Shown here: piece by piece, positions 35,212-44,950 of the stretch
How the letters are laid out: each line of letters starts with the position of its first letter
Numbering within the stretch: position 1 is the first letter of the stretch
Source of the DNA: Candidatus Woesearchaeota archaeon
GTDB taxonomy: Archaea; Nanobdellota; Nanobdellia; Woesearchaeales; UBA583
Assembly (NCBI GenBank): GCA_023898345.1
Contig: CP060218.1
Location: 1,476,097 to 1,540,096 of the forward strand
Direction: 5' to 3'
DNA: 64,000 nt
Notes under the pieces: model-generated
Told to the model about the DNA's origin: nothing
Seen by the model: the letters and a program-made list of their open reading frames with translations, nothing else
Databases searched by the model: none
Translations under genes and position numbers: made by a program

Positions 35212-36654
35212 TTAGGGTTCTTCGTCAAGTGAAAAAAGTTGTTTTGCAATGTGTTTGGCGTTAAATTCTACAAAATCTTCGTATTTTTGTCCTACTCCTA
35301 GAAAATATATGGGTTTTTCAATTGAGTAGGCTGTTGTTATGAGTGAACCGGGTCTTTCGTCAGTATCGACTTTTGTTAGGATTATTCCGTCTAGTCCTAA
35401 GGCTTTGTCGAAGAGTGAGATTTGTTCGAGAAGGTCATTTCCTGAAATGCTATCTCCTATAAATACTGACAGCTGTGATTTTGATACTCTTTTTATTTTT
35501 TGGAGCTCGCTTAGTAGATTTGCATTGTTTGGCATTCTTCCTGCTGTGTCAATGAGAACTATGTCTAGCTTTTTTGCTTTGGCGTGTTCTACGGCATCGA
35601 AAGCTACTGCTGCTGGATCTGAGCCGCCTTTGTGTGTGATAAGCTTAACATTGAGATTTTTTGCGTGCTCTCCTAGCTGTTCTGTCGCTGCTGCTCTGAA
35701 TGTGTCGGCTGCTGCAACTACGAGTTTTAGATTTTTATCTTGGAAGTATTTGACGAGCTTTGCTATTGTTGTTGTTTTTCCTGTTCCATTTACTCCAAGG
35801 AGCATAATTGTGGGAATTTCTTCTTTCTCTTGAATTTGCTTGATTTGTGAGAGGAGTGAGGCTTCTCTGGAAAGTAAAATAGTTTCAACTTCTTGCTCTA
35901 GGACTTCTTTTATTTTCTTTGTTAGGGAAAAGCGATCGAATGAGTGACCGAGTAGATTTTTTTTGAGTGATGTTCCTATTTTTTCTACGATTTCATAGGC
36001 AACATTTATTTCGAGAAGAAAAATTTCAAGTTCAAGCCATAATGCGTCAAAGTCGTTCTCACTGAGGTTTTTTTTCAAAAGTTTTCCGAAGGTCTTTGAT
36101 ATGATGCTTGAATCTTTTTCTTTTGTTTGTTCCTTTTCTGGTTCTGGAGTTTCTTTTTTGCCAAATGTTCCTTCTTCGAGTAGTTCTTTTTCTTGTTCTT
36201 CATTTGGTTCTTCTTCTTTCTTTTTTCCTTTGAAGAGTGAGGTGAAAAATCCTTTTTTCTCGGGCTTTTTTTCTTCTTCTTCTTCCCCTGTTTCTTTTTC
36301 CTCATCTGTTTTCTTTTGTTTTTCTTCGGGGTTTGGAGCAGATACTTGGGGGGAAGTTTCTTCTTTCTTTTTTGGGGTTATTTGTTCTTCTTTGTAGCTT
36401 GGTATTGGTGTGGGGATGGCTTCTTGCTTTCTAGTTTTTTCTTCTTCCTCTTTTTCTTTGTTTTTTTTTGTTTCTTTTTCTTTTTCAAGTGGTTCTGGTA
36501 TTACTTTGTTTTCACTTCTTTCAGGAACTTTTTCTTCTTCCTTTTCTTCTGGTGTGTTTTCTTGAAGTTCTTCTAGGTCTTGTGGTGCTTCTTCAATAAT
36601 TTCTTCTCCTTTTCTGAAAACGTTTTTTAGTCTCTCTTTTATTTTACCAAACAT
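35212..36654 (-). CDS. ftsY: Signal recognition particle receptor FtsY
   Basis: 480-aa SRP receptor GTPase that docks ribosome-nascent chains to SecYEG. Residues 1-180 are a very charged E/K-rich A domain, longer than in many archaea. The N domain (about 185-270) and GTPase G domain follow: LLGVNGTGKTTTIAKLVKYF (G1), DTFRAAATEQL, DTAGRMPNNANL (G3), TKVDTDERPGS (G4-G5) and GVGQKYEDF at the end. It lies alone in reverse orientation. Confidence 0.95.
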   Translation of the reverse strand: MFGKIKERLKNVFRKGEEIIEEAPQDLEELQENTPEEKEEEKVPERSENKVIPEPLEKEKETKKNKEKEEEEKTRKQEAIPTPIPSYKEEQITPKKKEETSPQVSAPNPEEKQKKTDEEKETGEEEEEKKPEKKGFFTSLFKGKKKEEEPNEEQEKELLEEGTFGKKETPEPEKEQTKEKDSSIISKTFGKLLKKNLSENDFDALWLELEIFLLEINVAYEIVEKIGTSLKKNLLGHSFDRFSLTKKIKEVLEQEVETILLSREASLLSQIKQIQEKEEIPTIMLLGVNGTGKTTTIAKLVKYFQDKNLKLVVAAADTFRAAATEQLGEHAKNLNVKLITHKGGSDPAAVAFDAVEHAKAKKLDIVLIDTAGRMPNNANLLSELQKIKRVSKSQLSVFIGDSISGNDLLEQISLFDKALGLDGIILTKVDTDERPGSLITTAYSIEKPIYFLGVGQKYEDFVEFNAKHIAKQLFSLDEEP

Positions 36655-36747
36655 AGAAAAGAACTGAAAAAAAAATCTTTATAAGTTTTTACTCTTGCCA
36701 AAGAATCTGTTGATCCTATTAGTTAGGAGCTTGAATAGAAATGGTGC

Positions 36748-37329
36748 TTAGGGCGTAACTTTGATTTCTAAGGCTTTGTTAAATTCTTCTTCTGAAATGG
36801 AGTTTGCTTCTGAACTTGGCAGGAATACAAAATAGAAGTTTTCTTCACTTTGTACTTGTGGTGCTTTCCAACTTATCTTGTATGATAGCAGTCTGTCGTA
36901 TGAAACTGAGCATCCATAACTGTAGTCGTAGTCTTTGTTGCTGCAATAATCATAGTCGGAGCTTCCTTGGTAGGATGCACTTGCTTTGAATAGTGAACTT
37001 GAACTGTCTTTTTTTTCGATGGATTCAAAATCTCCTGTACATTCAACTTCGACTCCGGCATTAGTAAATTTGCAGTGTCCTGCCGGTGTTGATGAATTTC
37101 CTCTGAAAACGAGGACTGTGAACTCGTCGTAATTTGCAAGATCGCTTGAGCTGAGAGCAGCATCGAGAGAGATAGTGAGAGGTTGTCCTTCAACAACGAT
37201 ATTTGAGTCGACAGAGAGTGAAAGTTGTGCTGCTGAAACGGGACCTAGAAATATCATGAGGAGGAGGAGAAAAAATGTAAAGAATCCTGAACAAACAGAT
37301 GCAATTTTTTTTCTCGTTTTTCGGTTCAT
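36748..37329 (-). CDS. Secreted protein, unknown
   Basis: 193 aa. The signal peptide (basic NRKTRKK, hydrophobic 12-30, cut after VSA) is clear. The mature part begins AQLSLSVDSNIVVEGQPLTI, an Ig/CARDB-like first strand, and holds several cysteines around a Tyr/Asp-rich loop (DYDYCSNKDYDYSYGC). It is probably an exported beta-sandwich protein. It is transcribed away from the MarR operon. Confidence 0.6.
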   Translation of the reverse strand: MNRKTRKKIASVCSGFFTFFLLLLMIFLGPVSAAQLSLSVDSNIVVEGQPLTISLDAALSSSDLANYDEFTVLVFRGNSSTPAGHCKFTNAGVEVECTGDFESIEKKDSSSSLFKASASYQGSSDYDYCSNKDYDYSYGCSVSYDRLLSYKISWKAPQVQSEENFYFVFLPSSEANSISEEEFNKALEIKVTP

Positions 37330-37481
37330 GTTTTTCTTTAATGTTATTGTCCTTATAAAACTTTTGGACTCTGTTCTTTCGTTTTTTAGGGTTTTGAACT
37401 GAGTTAGGAGTTCTTTTTAGCGTGTTGGTGAGAAATTTTTGTGAGTTTTCTTTTTCTCTGTTTGTTGGAGTGGTACTAAAA

Positions 37482-37490
37482 GAATATAAG
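37482..37490 (+). promoter_or_regulatory. TATA-like promoter of the MarR-ABC operon
   Basis: GAATATAAG lies about 55 bases before the chosen MarR start; transcription would begin near 37512, inside the inverted repeat at 37505-37520. Confidence 0.5.
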
Positions 37491-37504
37491 TTCTGTAGGT
37501 CTTT

Positions 37505-37520
37505 TGTTAACATACTAACA
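37505..37520 (+). promoter_or_regulatory. Inverted repeat, likely MarR operator
   Basis: TGTTA-ACATAC-TAACA is a perfect 5-bp inverted repeat with a 6-base spacer, about 15 bases downstream of the TATA-like box. This is where a dimeric MarR repressor would block initiation. Autoregulation is inferred from position. Confidence 0.5.
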
Positions 37521-37541
37521 GTTGTGGGATGGGTTTTGCAG

Positions 37542-38072
37542 ATGATGAGTGCGCATAAGATTCGGGAATCTAAGGTCTGGGAGAGAACTTTTGAGGATTG
37601 GGATGATATTTTGGATAATGGTTTTTTGAAATGTCCTGAGGTTTCTTCTCAGGATAAGGCTCTTGCTAGTTTGCTTCGAACTTCTCATTTAATACAGGAA
37701 CTTTTGGAAGCTCAATTTTCTTCTTTTGGTGTGACGATTGCTCAGTTTCATGTTTTGGAATTGCTATACTTTTGTAAAAAACAAGCTCTTTCTCAAAGTG
37801 AAATTTCTTCTAAGATGTTTTGTTCTAAGGCAAATATTACTTCTCTTATTTCACGTATGGAGGAAAAAAACTTTGTGAAAAGATCTTCCTCTAAGGAACG
37901 TTCTAGGGAAAAATTAGTTTCGTTAACTTCTCATGGAAAAAAGATTGTAGAGAAAGGGTTTGAGCATTTTGAACGTTGTGACAAGTCTTCTCTTTTGGGG
38001 AAAAAGGAAGCTGAACAACTTGTAGAGATTCTTTTGAAAGTAAGACAGGGTTTGAGGAAAAAACATGGGTAG
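37542..38072 (+). CDS. MarR-family transcriptional regulator
   Basis: 176 aa from ATG 37542. Residues 45-140 form the MarR winged helix: FGVTIAQFHVLELLYF, LSQSEISSKMFCSKANITSLISRMEEKNFVKR (recognition helix and wing), then the SREKLVSLTSHGKKIVEKG wing motif. A long dimerisation helix follows. Longer in-frame starts upstream would run through the TATA box and operator. It is the first gene of a five-gene operon, overlapping the ABC ATPase by 8 bases, so it probably controls the transporter. Confidence 0.88.
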   Translation: MMSAHKIRESKVWERTFEDWDDILDNGFLKCPEVSSQDKALASLLRTSHLIQELLEAQFSSFGVTIAQFHVLELLYFCKKQALSQSEISSKMFCSKANITSLISRMEEKNFVKRSSSKERSREKLVSLTSHGKKIVEKGFEHFERCDKSSLLGKKEAEQLVEILLKVRQGLRKKHG

Positions 38073-38811
38073 TAAGAGTCAGGAGAAAAAAGGGGGACAC
38101 TCTGGACGGGTTGTTATTGAGCTTAAGGATGTGTGGAAATCGTATGTTATGGGGGAGGCGACTGTGCATGCTTTGAAGGGGATTTCTTTTGCTGTGCACC
38201 AAGGAGAATTTGTTTCTATTGTTGGTAAGTCAGGTTCTGGAAAGACGACTGCTGTTAATCAAATCGGCTGTTTGGATACTCCTTCTCAGGGGGAGATTAT
38301 TTTGGATGGGCATAAGGTTAGTACTCTTACTGAGAGTGAACTTGCTCAAATTCGAGGAAAGAAAATTGGTTATATTTTTCAGAAGTTCAACCTTGTGAAA
38401 ACTTTGTCGTCGCTTGAGAATGTTGAGCTTCCGATGGTCTTTCAAGGTGTGCCTGTTGATGAGAGAAAGGAAAGAGCGCAAAAGTTGCTTGAGGAGTTTG
38501 ATATGGGTGAAAAACTCATCAACAAACCTTCTGAACTTTCAGGGGGGCAACAACAGAGGGTGGCTATTGCTAGAGCGCTTGCTAACGAACCCGATATTAT
38601 CTTGGCTGATGAGCCTACGGGCAATTTAGACTCAAAGACTGGGATTGTTGTTATGAATTATCTTAGTATGTTGCACTCACAGGGTAAAACTATTATTTTG
38701 GTTACACATGATGACAAACTTTCTCAATGTGCCGAGCGACTTATTACGCTTGTAGATGGAAAAATCATAAAGGATGAACATAATCCCCATCCTCTTACTC
38801 TTTCAAAATGA
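38065..38811 (+). CDS. MacB/LolD-type ABC transporter ATP-binding protein
   Basis: 248 aa. Walker A is [19 protein letters not shown]-loop YIFQKFNLV, signature [15 protein letters not shown], Walker [15 protein letters not shown], and the H-loop is in [18 protein letters not shown] at the start and the signature form are those of the LolD/MacB/FtsE group that pairs with FtsX-type permeases. It energises transport or mechanotransmission with the two downstream permeases. Its stop overlaps the next ATG by 4 bases. Confidence 0.95.
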   Translation: MGSKSQEKKGGHSGRVVIELKDVWKSYVMGEATVHALKGISFAVHQGEFVSIVGKSGSGKTTAVNQIGCLDTPSQGEIILDGHKVSTLTESELAQIRGKKIGYIFQKFNLVKTLSSLENVELPMVFQGVPVDERKERAQKLLEEFDMGEKLINKPSELSGGQQQRVAIARALANEPDIILADEPTGNLDSKTGIVVMNYLSMLHSQGKTIILVTHDDKLSQCAERLITLVDGKIIKDEHNPHPLTLSK

Positions 38812-40064
38812 AGTCAAAAATAACGTTCATTGGTTCACTTATCAGGAGTTTTTCTCTTGTCATGGCAGTTTTGCTTTGCTTAAGTTTTTCTTTTGCGGCG
38901 ACTGGTCTTAATGTAGTTCTTGCAAATCAAAATCCGGATCCTGTTCAACCGGGAAACACTGTAACTTTGAATGTTAAGGTTGCGAATTCAGGTAGTCAAG
39001 CTATTACCGATGCGATCATTTCTTTTGTTCCCAATAATAATTTTAAATTGGTTGAGGGGGAAGAAAAAACTCGTGATCTTGGTTTGATTCCTGCTTTTAG
39101 TACTCTTGAAGGTTCTCAAAGTTATGTTATTGCAAAGTACCGTCTTCGCGTTTCAGATACTGCGCCACTTGGGGTTAGTCCTGTTCAGTTCAAAATTGAA
39201 ACTTCTTCGGGGGTAACTTTTCCGGAGTTTGATGTTTCTATTGAAGATGCTAATCCTGTTATAGAGGTTAGTGATTTCTCTGTGAATGTTCTTGAGGCTG
39301 GTCAGTCTGGAACTTTGACTATGAAGATTACAAATGCAAATTCTATTGACTTGAGTAATGTTGTTGTTGCTCTTGATTTGGAAAGTGTTTCTGATGAGGT
39401 TCTTAGTCTTGAGAAGGGAACAAATCGTAAGGTCTTCCCTTTTCTTGGTGCTGGTCAGAGTGTTGAGGTTCCTTTTGCTCTTTTTGTTAATCCTGATGCT
39501 GAGGCAAAATCCTACTTGCTTCCTTTTACTGTTGAATACGAAGACAGTTTGGGGAATTCTTTTACGAAGGAAATGGCGGGTTCTGTGAGTTTGTTTTCTG
39601 AGCCTGAACTTTCTGTTCGTCTTGATTCTCAAGAAGTTTTTACGACTGGAAAAGGAAAGGTTAGTTTTGCTGTTGCAAACCCTGGGACAAGCACTATTAA
39701 GGGGGTTCAAATTGAAATTGTTTCTGGGGCTGATTATGAAGTTTTAGATGGAGAATTTCACTATGTCGGAGATTTGAATCCTGATGATTTCCAGTCTGTT
39801 CAGAATGAGATTTACATAAAAAATCAGGATGCTTCTTTTGTTACGGTTAAGGTTAAGTACTCAGATAGTTATAATAATGAAAGAGAAGAAACTTTGCAGT
39901 TGCCGTTGAAGGTTTATTCTGATGAACAGCTTGCACAGTACGGACTTTCGGGAAGTAGTTCTTCTTTTTCCTTTGTGAGTTTGCTTGTTCCTTTGCTTGT
40001 CGGCATTGTTGCTTTCTTTGTCGGTAGGTCAAGAGGTTATCGCAAGGCAAGGGCTAAGAAATAA
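38808..40064 (+). CDS. Anchored repeat protein of the ABC operon (COG1361-type)
   Basis: 418 aa. Signal peptide to about residue 30 (SFSFA). Then three or four Ig-like/NEW3-CARDB beta-sandwich domains with the recurrent phrasing PDPVQPGNTVTLNVKVANSG, VLEAGQSGTLTMKITNANS and GKGKVSFAVANPGTSTIKG. A transmembrane helix (about 390-408) and a basic tail anchor it. COG1361-type proteins commonly sit beside ABC/FtsX pairs in archaea and may act as the extracellular partner, like MacA in bacteria (inference). Confidence 0.82.
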   Translation: MKSKITFIGSLIRSFSLVMAVLLCLSFSFAATGLNVVLANQNPDPVQPGNTVTLNVKVANSGSQAITDAIISFVPNNNFKLVEGEEKTRDLGLIPAFSTLEGSQSYVIAKYRLRVSDTAPLGVSPVQFKIETSSGVTFPEFDVSIEDANPVIEVSDFSVNVLEAGQSGTLTMKITNANSIDLSNVVVALDLESVSDEVLSLEKGTNRKVFPFLGAGQSVEVPFALFVNPDAEAKSYLLPFTVEYEDSLGNSFTKEMAGSVSLFSEPELSVRLDSQEVFTTGKGKVSFAVANPGTSTIKGVQIEIVSGADYEVLDGEFHYVGDLNPDDFQSVQNEIYIKNQDASFVTVKVKYSDSYNNEREETLQLPLKVYSDEQLAQYGLSGSSSSFSFVSLLVPLLVGIVAFFVGRSRGYRKARAKK

Positions 40065-40085
40065 ATACGTTTTTGGAGAGATGCA

Positions 40086-41249
40086 ATGATACTCAGGGAT
40101 TATGTTTGGATTATCCTTTCGGATATGAAAAGGAGGAAGTTCTCTACTGTTCTTACTCTTTTGGCTATTACTTTGGGAATTCTTGCTATTTTTGTTATTT
40201 TGATGCTTGGTCAAGGTTTTGAAAATTCTGTTGGTGAGGCTTTCAATCAGTTTGGTGCAAATAAACTTTTTGTGAGTCCTAAGTCTGGTTATGAAATTCA
40301 GGATAATGATGTGAGGTTTATTTCTAGTAAGGTGTATGTGGAATCGACTTACTCTTTGTATGCTGATTCTGCTGAAATAGAGTATGGGAATGAGAAAAAG
40401 GTTAAGTCGATGTATGGAACTCAATTGAGTAAGGATTTTTTTGATGATTTTAATATTGGACTTGCAGAGGGGCGTTTTCCTAAGGAAAATGAAAAATATT
40501 CTTTGGTTGTGGGGCCGGATTTTGCTTCGGATTTTTTTAGTAAGGAAGCTTTTATTGGTTCAAATCTTTATGTTAGGGGTGTCAAGTTTAAGATTGTTGG
40601 TATTTTAGATTCTTTAGGAAATCCTGAGGATGATTCTCAGGTGTATTTTAACATTGATACTTTGAGAGATTTGTTTGGGCGTGGTGATAGTGTTGATCAG
40701 GTCTTTGTTGTTGTCAAGGAAGGATATGATGTTCGTCTTGCTGCTGATAATTTGCAGCTTGCTCTTGATAATAAGATTGGGGATGAAGCAGTTGATATTC
40801 AAACTTCTGATCAAATTCTTGACCAGTTTAGCGAGGTGTTGTTTATTATTCAGGTAGTTTTGGGGGTGATTGCTTTTATTTCTTTGATTGTTGGGGCTTT
40901 TGGAATTATTAATACGATGTATGTTATTGTTACAGAGAAAACAAAGGATATTGGGATTATGAAGGCCATTGGCGCAACAAATGGGAATATTCTTTTTATG
41001 TTTATGTTTCAGGCGGGTGTTTTTGGTTTGCTTGGTGCGGTTTTAGGAGTTTTCTTTGGGACGGGGGTTACTCTTTTGGCGCAGTATGTTGTTGTTCATG
41101 TTTTGGGCTACGATCTTTTGAGTTTACAATTTGATCCTTTGTTTTATTTGGGTTTGCTTGTTTTTGGCTTTGTTGTTGGTCTTCTTTCTGGTTTTTTTCC
41201 TTCGTGGGGAGCTTCTAAGTTACAAATTGTGGAGACGTTTAGACAATGA
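40086..41249 (+). CDS. FtsX/MacB-type ABC permease, first copy
   Basis: 387 aa. One N-terminal helix (about 22-42), a 210-residue extracytoplasmic domain (MacB periplasmic core-like), then three helices (about 258-380). The FtsX region contains GAFGIINTMYVIVTEKTKDI and IMKAIGATNGNILFMFM, the conserved coupling region. It probably pairs with the next gene as a heterodimer. The last bases overlap the next ATG (ATGA). Confidence 0.9.
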   Translation: MILRDYVWIILSDMKRRKFSTVLTLLAITLGILAIFVILMLGQGFENSVGEAFNQFGANKLFVSPKSGYEIQDNDVRFISSKVYVESTYSLYADSAEIEYGNEKKVKSMYGTQLSKDFFDDFNIGLAEGRFPKENEKYSLVVGPDFASDFFSKEAFIGSNLYVRGVKFKIVGILDSLGNPEDDSQVYFNIDTLRDLFGRGDSVDQVFVVVKEGYDVRLAADNLQLALDNKIGDEAVDIQTSDQILDQFSEVLFIIQVVLGVIAFISLIVGAFGIINTMYVIVTEKTKDIGIMKAIGATNGNILFMFMFQAGVFGLLGAVLGVFFGTGVTLLAQYVVVHVLGYDLLSLQFDPLFYLGLLVFGFVVGLLSGFFPSWGASKLQIVETFRQ

Positions 41250-42442
41250 TTAGTGTTGGAGACTTGTTGCTGCTTGTATATCGAAATATGGTTGAGAAAA
41301 AGAAAAGGGTTTTTCTGACTATTGCTGGAATTATTATTGGTATTTTTACGTTTACTTTTTTTATTTTTCTTTCTCAGGGTCTTTCTAATGCTATTACGAA
41401 TCAGTTTTCTTCTTTTGGTTTGAATGTCTTGGGTGTTCAAAGTATTAGTGGAACAAATCAGAATGGTCCTCCTGGTGGTGGTGATTTGACGGACTCGGAT
41501 GTTGCTAAGATTCGTCAGGTTGTTCGAGATTATAAGTATATTTCTCCTCAGATTTTTTATATGGGTCAGTATGAACATGGCCGTGAAAAGGGTACTATTA
41601 TTTCTCTTGCTTATCCTGATAGTGTTATTGATGATATTGCAAAAGATTTGGGTTTTGAAGTTGAAGAAGGTAGGGATTTGAGGGCTGGTGATAAGGGTAT
41701 TGTTGTTCTTGGGGCGAAGGCTGCAAGGGATACTTTTGATACTGAGCTTAAGGTTGGTGATTCTCTTAAGATTAAAGGGAGAAGTTTTAGGATTGTTGGT
41801 ATTTTGAAAGAGCGTGGAGACTTGTTTATTGATTCGTCTTTGAGAATGTCTACGAATGATTTGAAAGAGATTTCTGGACTTTCGACGTATACTGTTGTTC
41901 GTGTGAGTTTTTACGAGGGTGCTGATCTTGAAGCAAATAAGGAAGCTATTTTGCGAAAGTTAAATCCTTTCAATGGTGAAAAGCGAGTTCAAATTACCTC
42001 TCCTCAACAGGTTATTGATCAGTTCAATTCTATTTTGGGTGTGCTTCAGGCAATTATTAGTACGGTGAGTATTATTGCTGTTATTGTTGGGGGCATTAAT
42101 GTGATGAATACTATGTACTCTTCTGTTCTTGAAAGGATTAATGAGATTTCTGTTATGAAGGCTCTTGGTGCTGAAAATTCAGATATTCGACTTTTGTTTT
42201 TGGCTGAGAGTGGGGTGCTTGGTTTGACGGGCGCGCTGCTTGGGTTTATGATGGCTTTTGCTCTTGCTAAGATTGCTTCGTTTGGAATTTCTACTCTTGG
42301 ATATACTGTCCCTGTGTTTTTTGATTGGACTTTTTTTGCTCTTGTTATTTTTGTGACGACTTTTTTTGCGATGTTGTTTGGAACTTATCCTGCGATTCAG
42401 GCTTCTTCTGTCAATCCTGCAGACAACCTTCGTGACGAGTGA
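41246..42442 (+). CDS. FtsX/MacB-type ABC permease, second copy
   Basis: 398 aa with the same four-helix layout. An N-terminal helix follows the basic EKKKRVFLTIAGIIIGIF start, then a large external domain, then GGINVMNTMYSSVLERINEI and VMKALGAENSDIRLLFLAES with helices 2-4. Diverged from the preceding permease, so an old duplication and likely heterodimer. It ends the operon. Confidence 0.9.
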   Translation: MISVGDLLLLVYRNMVEKKKRVFLTIAGIIIGIFTFTFFIFLSQGLSNAITNQFSSFGLNVLGVQSISGTNQNGPPGGGDLTDSDVAKIRQVVRDYKYISPQIFYMGQYEHGREKGTIISLAYPDSVIDDIAKDLGFEVEEGRDLRAGDKGIVVLGAKAARDTFDTELKVGDSLKIKGRSFRIVGILKERGDLFIDSSLRMSTNDLKEISGLSTYTVVRVSFYEGADLEANKEAILRKLNPFNGEKRVQITSPQQVIDQFNSILGVLQAIISTVSIIAVIVGGINVMNTMYSSVLERINEISVMKALGAENSDIRLLFLAESGVLGLTGALLGFMMAFALAKIASFGISTLGYTVPVFFDWTFFALVIFVTTFFAMLFGTYPAIQASSVNPADNLRDE

Positions 42443-42485
42443 TGTTTTTAGGAAGTTTTATATTTCTCTTTTTTTCTCTCTCTTT

Positions 42486-42875
42486 ATGAATAAGGAAATG
42501 GTCAGGGTTTATGTTGGGCATAGTTCTTCTTTTGATTTTAAGGGAGAGTTGTATGATGTGTTGAAAAATTCTTTATTGTCAGATTCTTTTGCTTTTGTTT
42601 TTCCTCATGAACATTCTTCTGAGCCTGTTCAAACTCAAAAGATTCTTCCTTCTTGTTCTTTTATGTTAGCCGAAGCTTCTTATCCGTCGACTGGTCTTGG
42701 TATTGAACTTGGTTTTGCTTTTGATCTTGGGGTTCCGATTATTTTTCTTGTTCGCAAAGGCAGTTCTGTTTCTTCTTCTTTGAAAGTTGTTTCTGATATT
42801 TTTGTCTTTTATGAAGGGAAGGCAGATTTGTGTGATGCTTTGTCTTCTGTTCTTCGTGAAAGGAGTTTATTGTGA
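42486..42875 (+). CDS. Nucleoside 2-deoxyribosyltransferase-like protein
   Basis: 129 aa from ATG 42486; a TTTTATATT box about 30 bases upstream sets this start. The opening RVYVGHSSSFDFKGELYDVL, then FPHEHSS, and LAEASYPSTGLGIELGFAFD match small proteins of the deoxyribosyltransferase/TIR-like superfamily; the STG-x-G-x-E block forms the nucleotide pocket. Its substrate is not known. It overlaps the convergent Lrp-like gene by 9 bases. Confidence 0.65.
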   Translation: MNKEMVRVYVGHSSSFDFKGELYDVLKNSLLSDSFAFVFPHEHSSEPVQTQKILPSCSFMLAEASYPSTGLGIELGFAFDLGVPIIFLVRKGSSVSSSLKVVSDIFVFYEGKADLCDALSSVLRERSLL

Positions 42876-43814
42876 TTTTTGTTTAATGGCTTCTTTTATT
42901 TTGTTTGGGAGAAATGTTAAGGTGAGAATTTCTCCTATTTGTATGAGTTCTATTTTTATTCTTAGGTCAAGATCTTTTATTTCATTCATGAATTGAATTA
43001 CTTCTTTGTGACTTGGTGGCATGTACCAAAAAATGAATGCATTGAATGATTCGTAGATGAAACCGCTGTATATGTCAGAATGAATTTTTTCTAAGACGGT
43101 ACTTTTTAAGATTTGGGGAAGTTCCATTTTGACGTAGTATGCAAGAAATCCTAATTTGAAAATATTTACTATGTATCTAAATTTTTGTATGTAGTTGTGT
43201 TCTAGTAATTTTTTTGTTTTTTCTTTTATTGTTTTTCTGTCTAATTTTGTTTGTGAGTGTATTGTAAGAATTGAATCTAGTGGTTTTTTTGTAAGGTGTG
43301 CAAGTAGAAGATAGTCTTTTTTGTCTAAGTCTTGTTTTTTTGTTTTTTTCTCAAGTTCTGTTTTTATGGGAACATTAAATGGATTGTAATTGTCAGGAAT
43401 GTAATTAATAATCTCAAATATTTTTATGTTAACTTCTGCAAGGTATTCTATAAGGTATTGTTTTAGGTCTTCAGTAAACACATGAATAAGAAATTGATAT
43501 TTTCCGAGTGTTTCACAAAATGAGTATATGGATGTGTCTTTCTTTATTTTCTCTTTTTGTTCTTTTGAAAGGTTTTCAGTAAGGATAATATATGATTTAA
43601 AGTGAAAGAGTGGGAAATTTAGTAGGACTATGGGTTCAATAAGATTTATGTTGATTATTCTTTCAATTCTATAGTTTAGCTTTGGGGCTGAAATGTTGAG
43701 TTTTTTTGCAAGTTCTTTTCGTACTTTTCTGGAGTCTTGGCTTAGGTAAAATAGGAGTTTTTTATCGATTTTGTCGAGTTTGACAGTTTTTTGATTATTT
43801 ATTGAAGTAATCAT
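42867..43814 (-). CDS. Lrp/AsnC-like transcriptional regulator, tandem domains
   Basis: 315 aa. The first winged helix is at about 12-60 (LDKIDKKLLFYLSQDSRKVR and the ELAKKLNISAPKLNYRIERI region), followed by an RAM-like effector segment. A second helix-turn-helix (LDKKDYLLLAHLTKKP to KTIKEKTKKLLEHNYIQ, about 165-215) and a second effector domain complete a duplicated Lrp layout. It is divergent from the radical SAM gene at 43913, which it may regulate (inference from position). Very Lys/Ile-rich. Confidence 0.75.
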   Translation of the reverse strand: MITSINNQKTVKLDKIDKKLLFYLSQDSRKVRKELAKKLNISAPKLNYRIERIININLIEPIVLLNFPLFHFKSYIILTENLSKEQKEKIKKDTSIYSFCETLGKYQFLIHVFTEDLKQYLIEYLAEVNIKIFEIINYIPDNYNPFNVPIKTELEKKTKKQDLDKKDYLLLAHLTKKPLDSILTIHSQTKLDRKTIKEKTKKLLEHNYIQKFRYIVNIFKLGFLAYYVKMELPQILKSTVLEKIHSDIYSGFIYESFNAFIFWYMPPSHKEVIQFMNEIKDLDLRIKIELIQIGEILTLTFLPNKIKEAIKQKSQ

Positions 43815-43912
43815 ATTCTTTTCTTTTGTTGATTTATTTATGTTTTTTTCTACAACTATTTTATTTTCTTTTCAATTGTTTTATTTTTTGTTTTCTTTTT
43901 ACTTTACTTGCA

Positions 43913-44860
43913 ATGGCGGGAGCAATTATTGGAAGTGCAACATGGAATCAAGGGATTGATAATGGGTATACCTTGGGGGTGACTGTTAATGGGAATTGTA
44001 ATTTGAAATGTGGTCATTGTTATTTACCAAGGGAAAGAAGTGCTGGAGTTATTTCAGATGAGCTTATAAGGGCTTGTGCTGACTCTGGTTTTGATAGGCT
44101 AGCAATTGTTGGTATGGAGCCTCTTTTGAATAAGTCTGTTGCTAGACAAACTTTGAAGCTCTTGGAGCAAAGTCAAGAAAAATTTCAAATACTTGGTTTT
44201 ATAACTAATGGTTTGAATTTAGGGTCTTACGCGAAAGAGTTGGCAGCTTTGGGTGTAGACTATGTGGATGTGAGTTTTGACGGCGGCCCTAGTATGTATC
44301 AAGCAAGAAGGGGAGTTCCCTTTGATAAGGTGCGTCGAGGGGTTGAGTCGGCTCTTGAGGAAGATTTGACCGTGCATGCTCTACACACTCTTTATGGTGA
44401 AAATGTTTCTGAAGAAAGTTTAGTGGATATGTATGCTTTAGGGAATATTTTAGGAGAATCAGGAAAACAGTTTTTTTCTCCTTATGTTTTTGTTAAAGGG
44501 AGGGAAGTTCAGTCTGCTGATCTTAGTCATGTTTTGCAGACATTAGTTTCTTCTGGTTTTAATTCTCACGAAACTGCTCACTTTTTGCTTGATGAGTTGA
44601 ATGTACGGCAGTATGTTGGAGGAATTAGATGTTCTGAAGTACAAACTCTCTTTCAAGAATGTGGAATTGATATGAAAAAAGTAGATTTGGCTCCGTTGGA
44701 GAAAATGGATAACGTTCTTAGAGTTACTTGGGATGGGCTTTGTTTGCATCCTTTGGATACTTTAGATACGAAGACTTATTCTTTAACGGGACTTAAGGTG
44801 ACATCTCAAATTTCTTTGTTTGATTTGAGGAGTAAACTTTTAGGAAGGAGGTGTTTATGA
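43913..44860 (+). CDS. Radical SAM protein
   Basis: 315 aa from ATG 43913. NCNLKCGHCYLPRE gives CX3CX2C (about 30-37). GFITNGLNLG and VDVSFDGGPSMYQARRGVPF are the further SAM-barrel strands, and MEPLLN stands in place of the GGEP motif. No SPASM-type Cys cluster is evident; two later cysteines (GIRCSEVQTLFQECG) may bind something else. The reaction is unknown. It is probably controlled by the divergent Lrp-like gene. Confidence 0.82.
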   Translation: MAGAIIGSATWNQGIDNGYTLGVTVNGNCNLKCGHCYLPRERSAGVISDELIRACADSGFDRLAIVGMEPLLNKSVARQTLKLLEQSQEKFQILGFITNGLNLGSYAKELAALGVDYVDVSFDGGPSMYQARRGVPFDKVRRGVESALEEDLTVHALHTLYGENVSEESLVDMYALGNILGESGKQFFSPYVFVKGREVQSADLSHVLQTLVSSGFNSHETAHFLLDELNVRQYVGGIRCSEVQTLFQECGIDMKKVDLAPLEKMDNVLRVTWDGLCLHPLDTLDTKTYSLTGLKVTSQISLFDLRSKLLGRRCL

Positions 44861-44950
44861 AAGTAGCCTTTGAGATGGTCGATTTTTGTTGTCTCTTTTT
44901 TGTAGGGGCAAATATCTATAAGTGTTTCCTTTTGTTGATTTGATGTTAGA

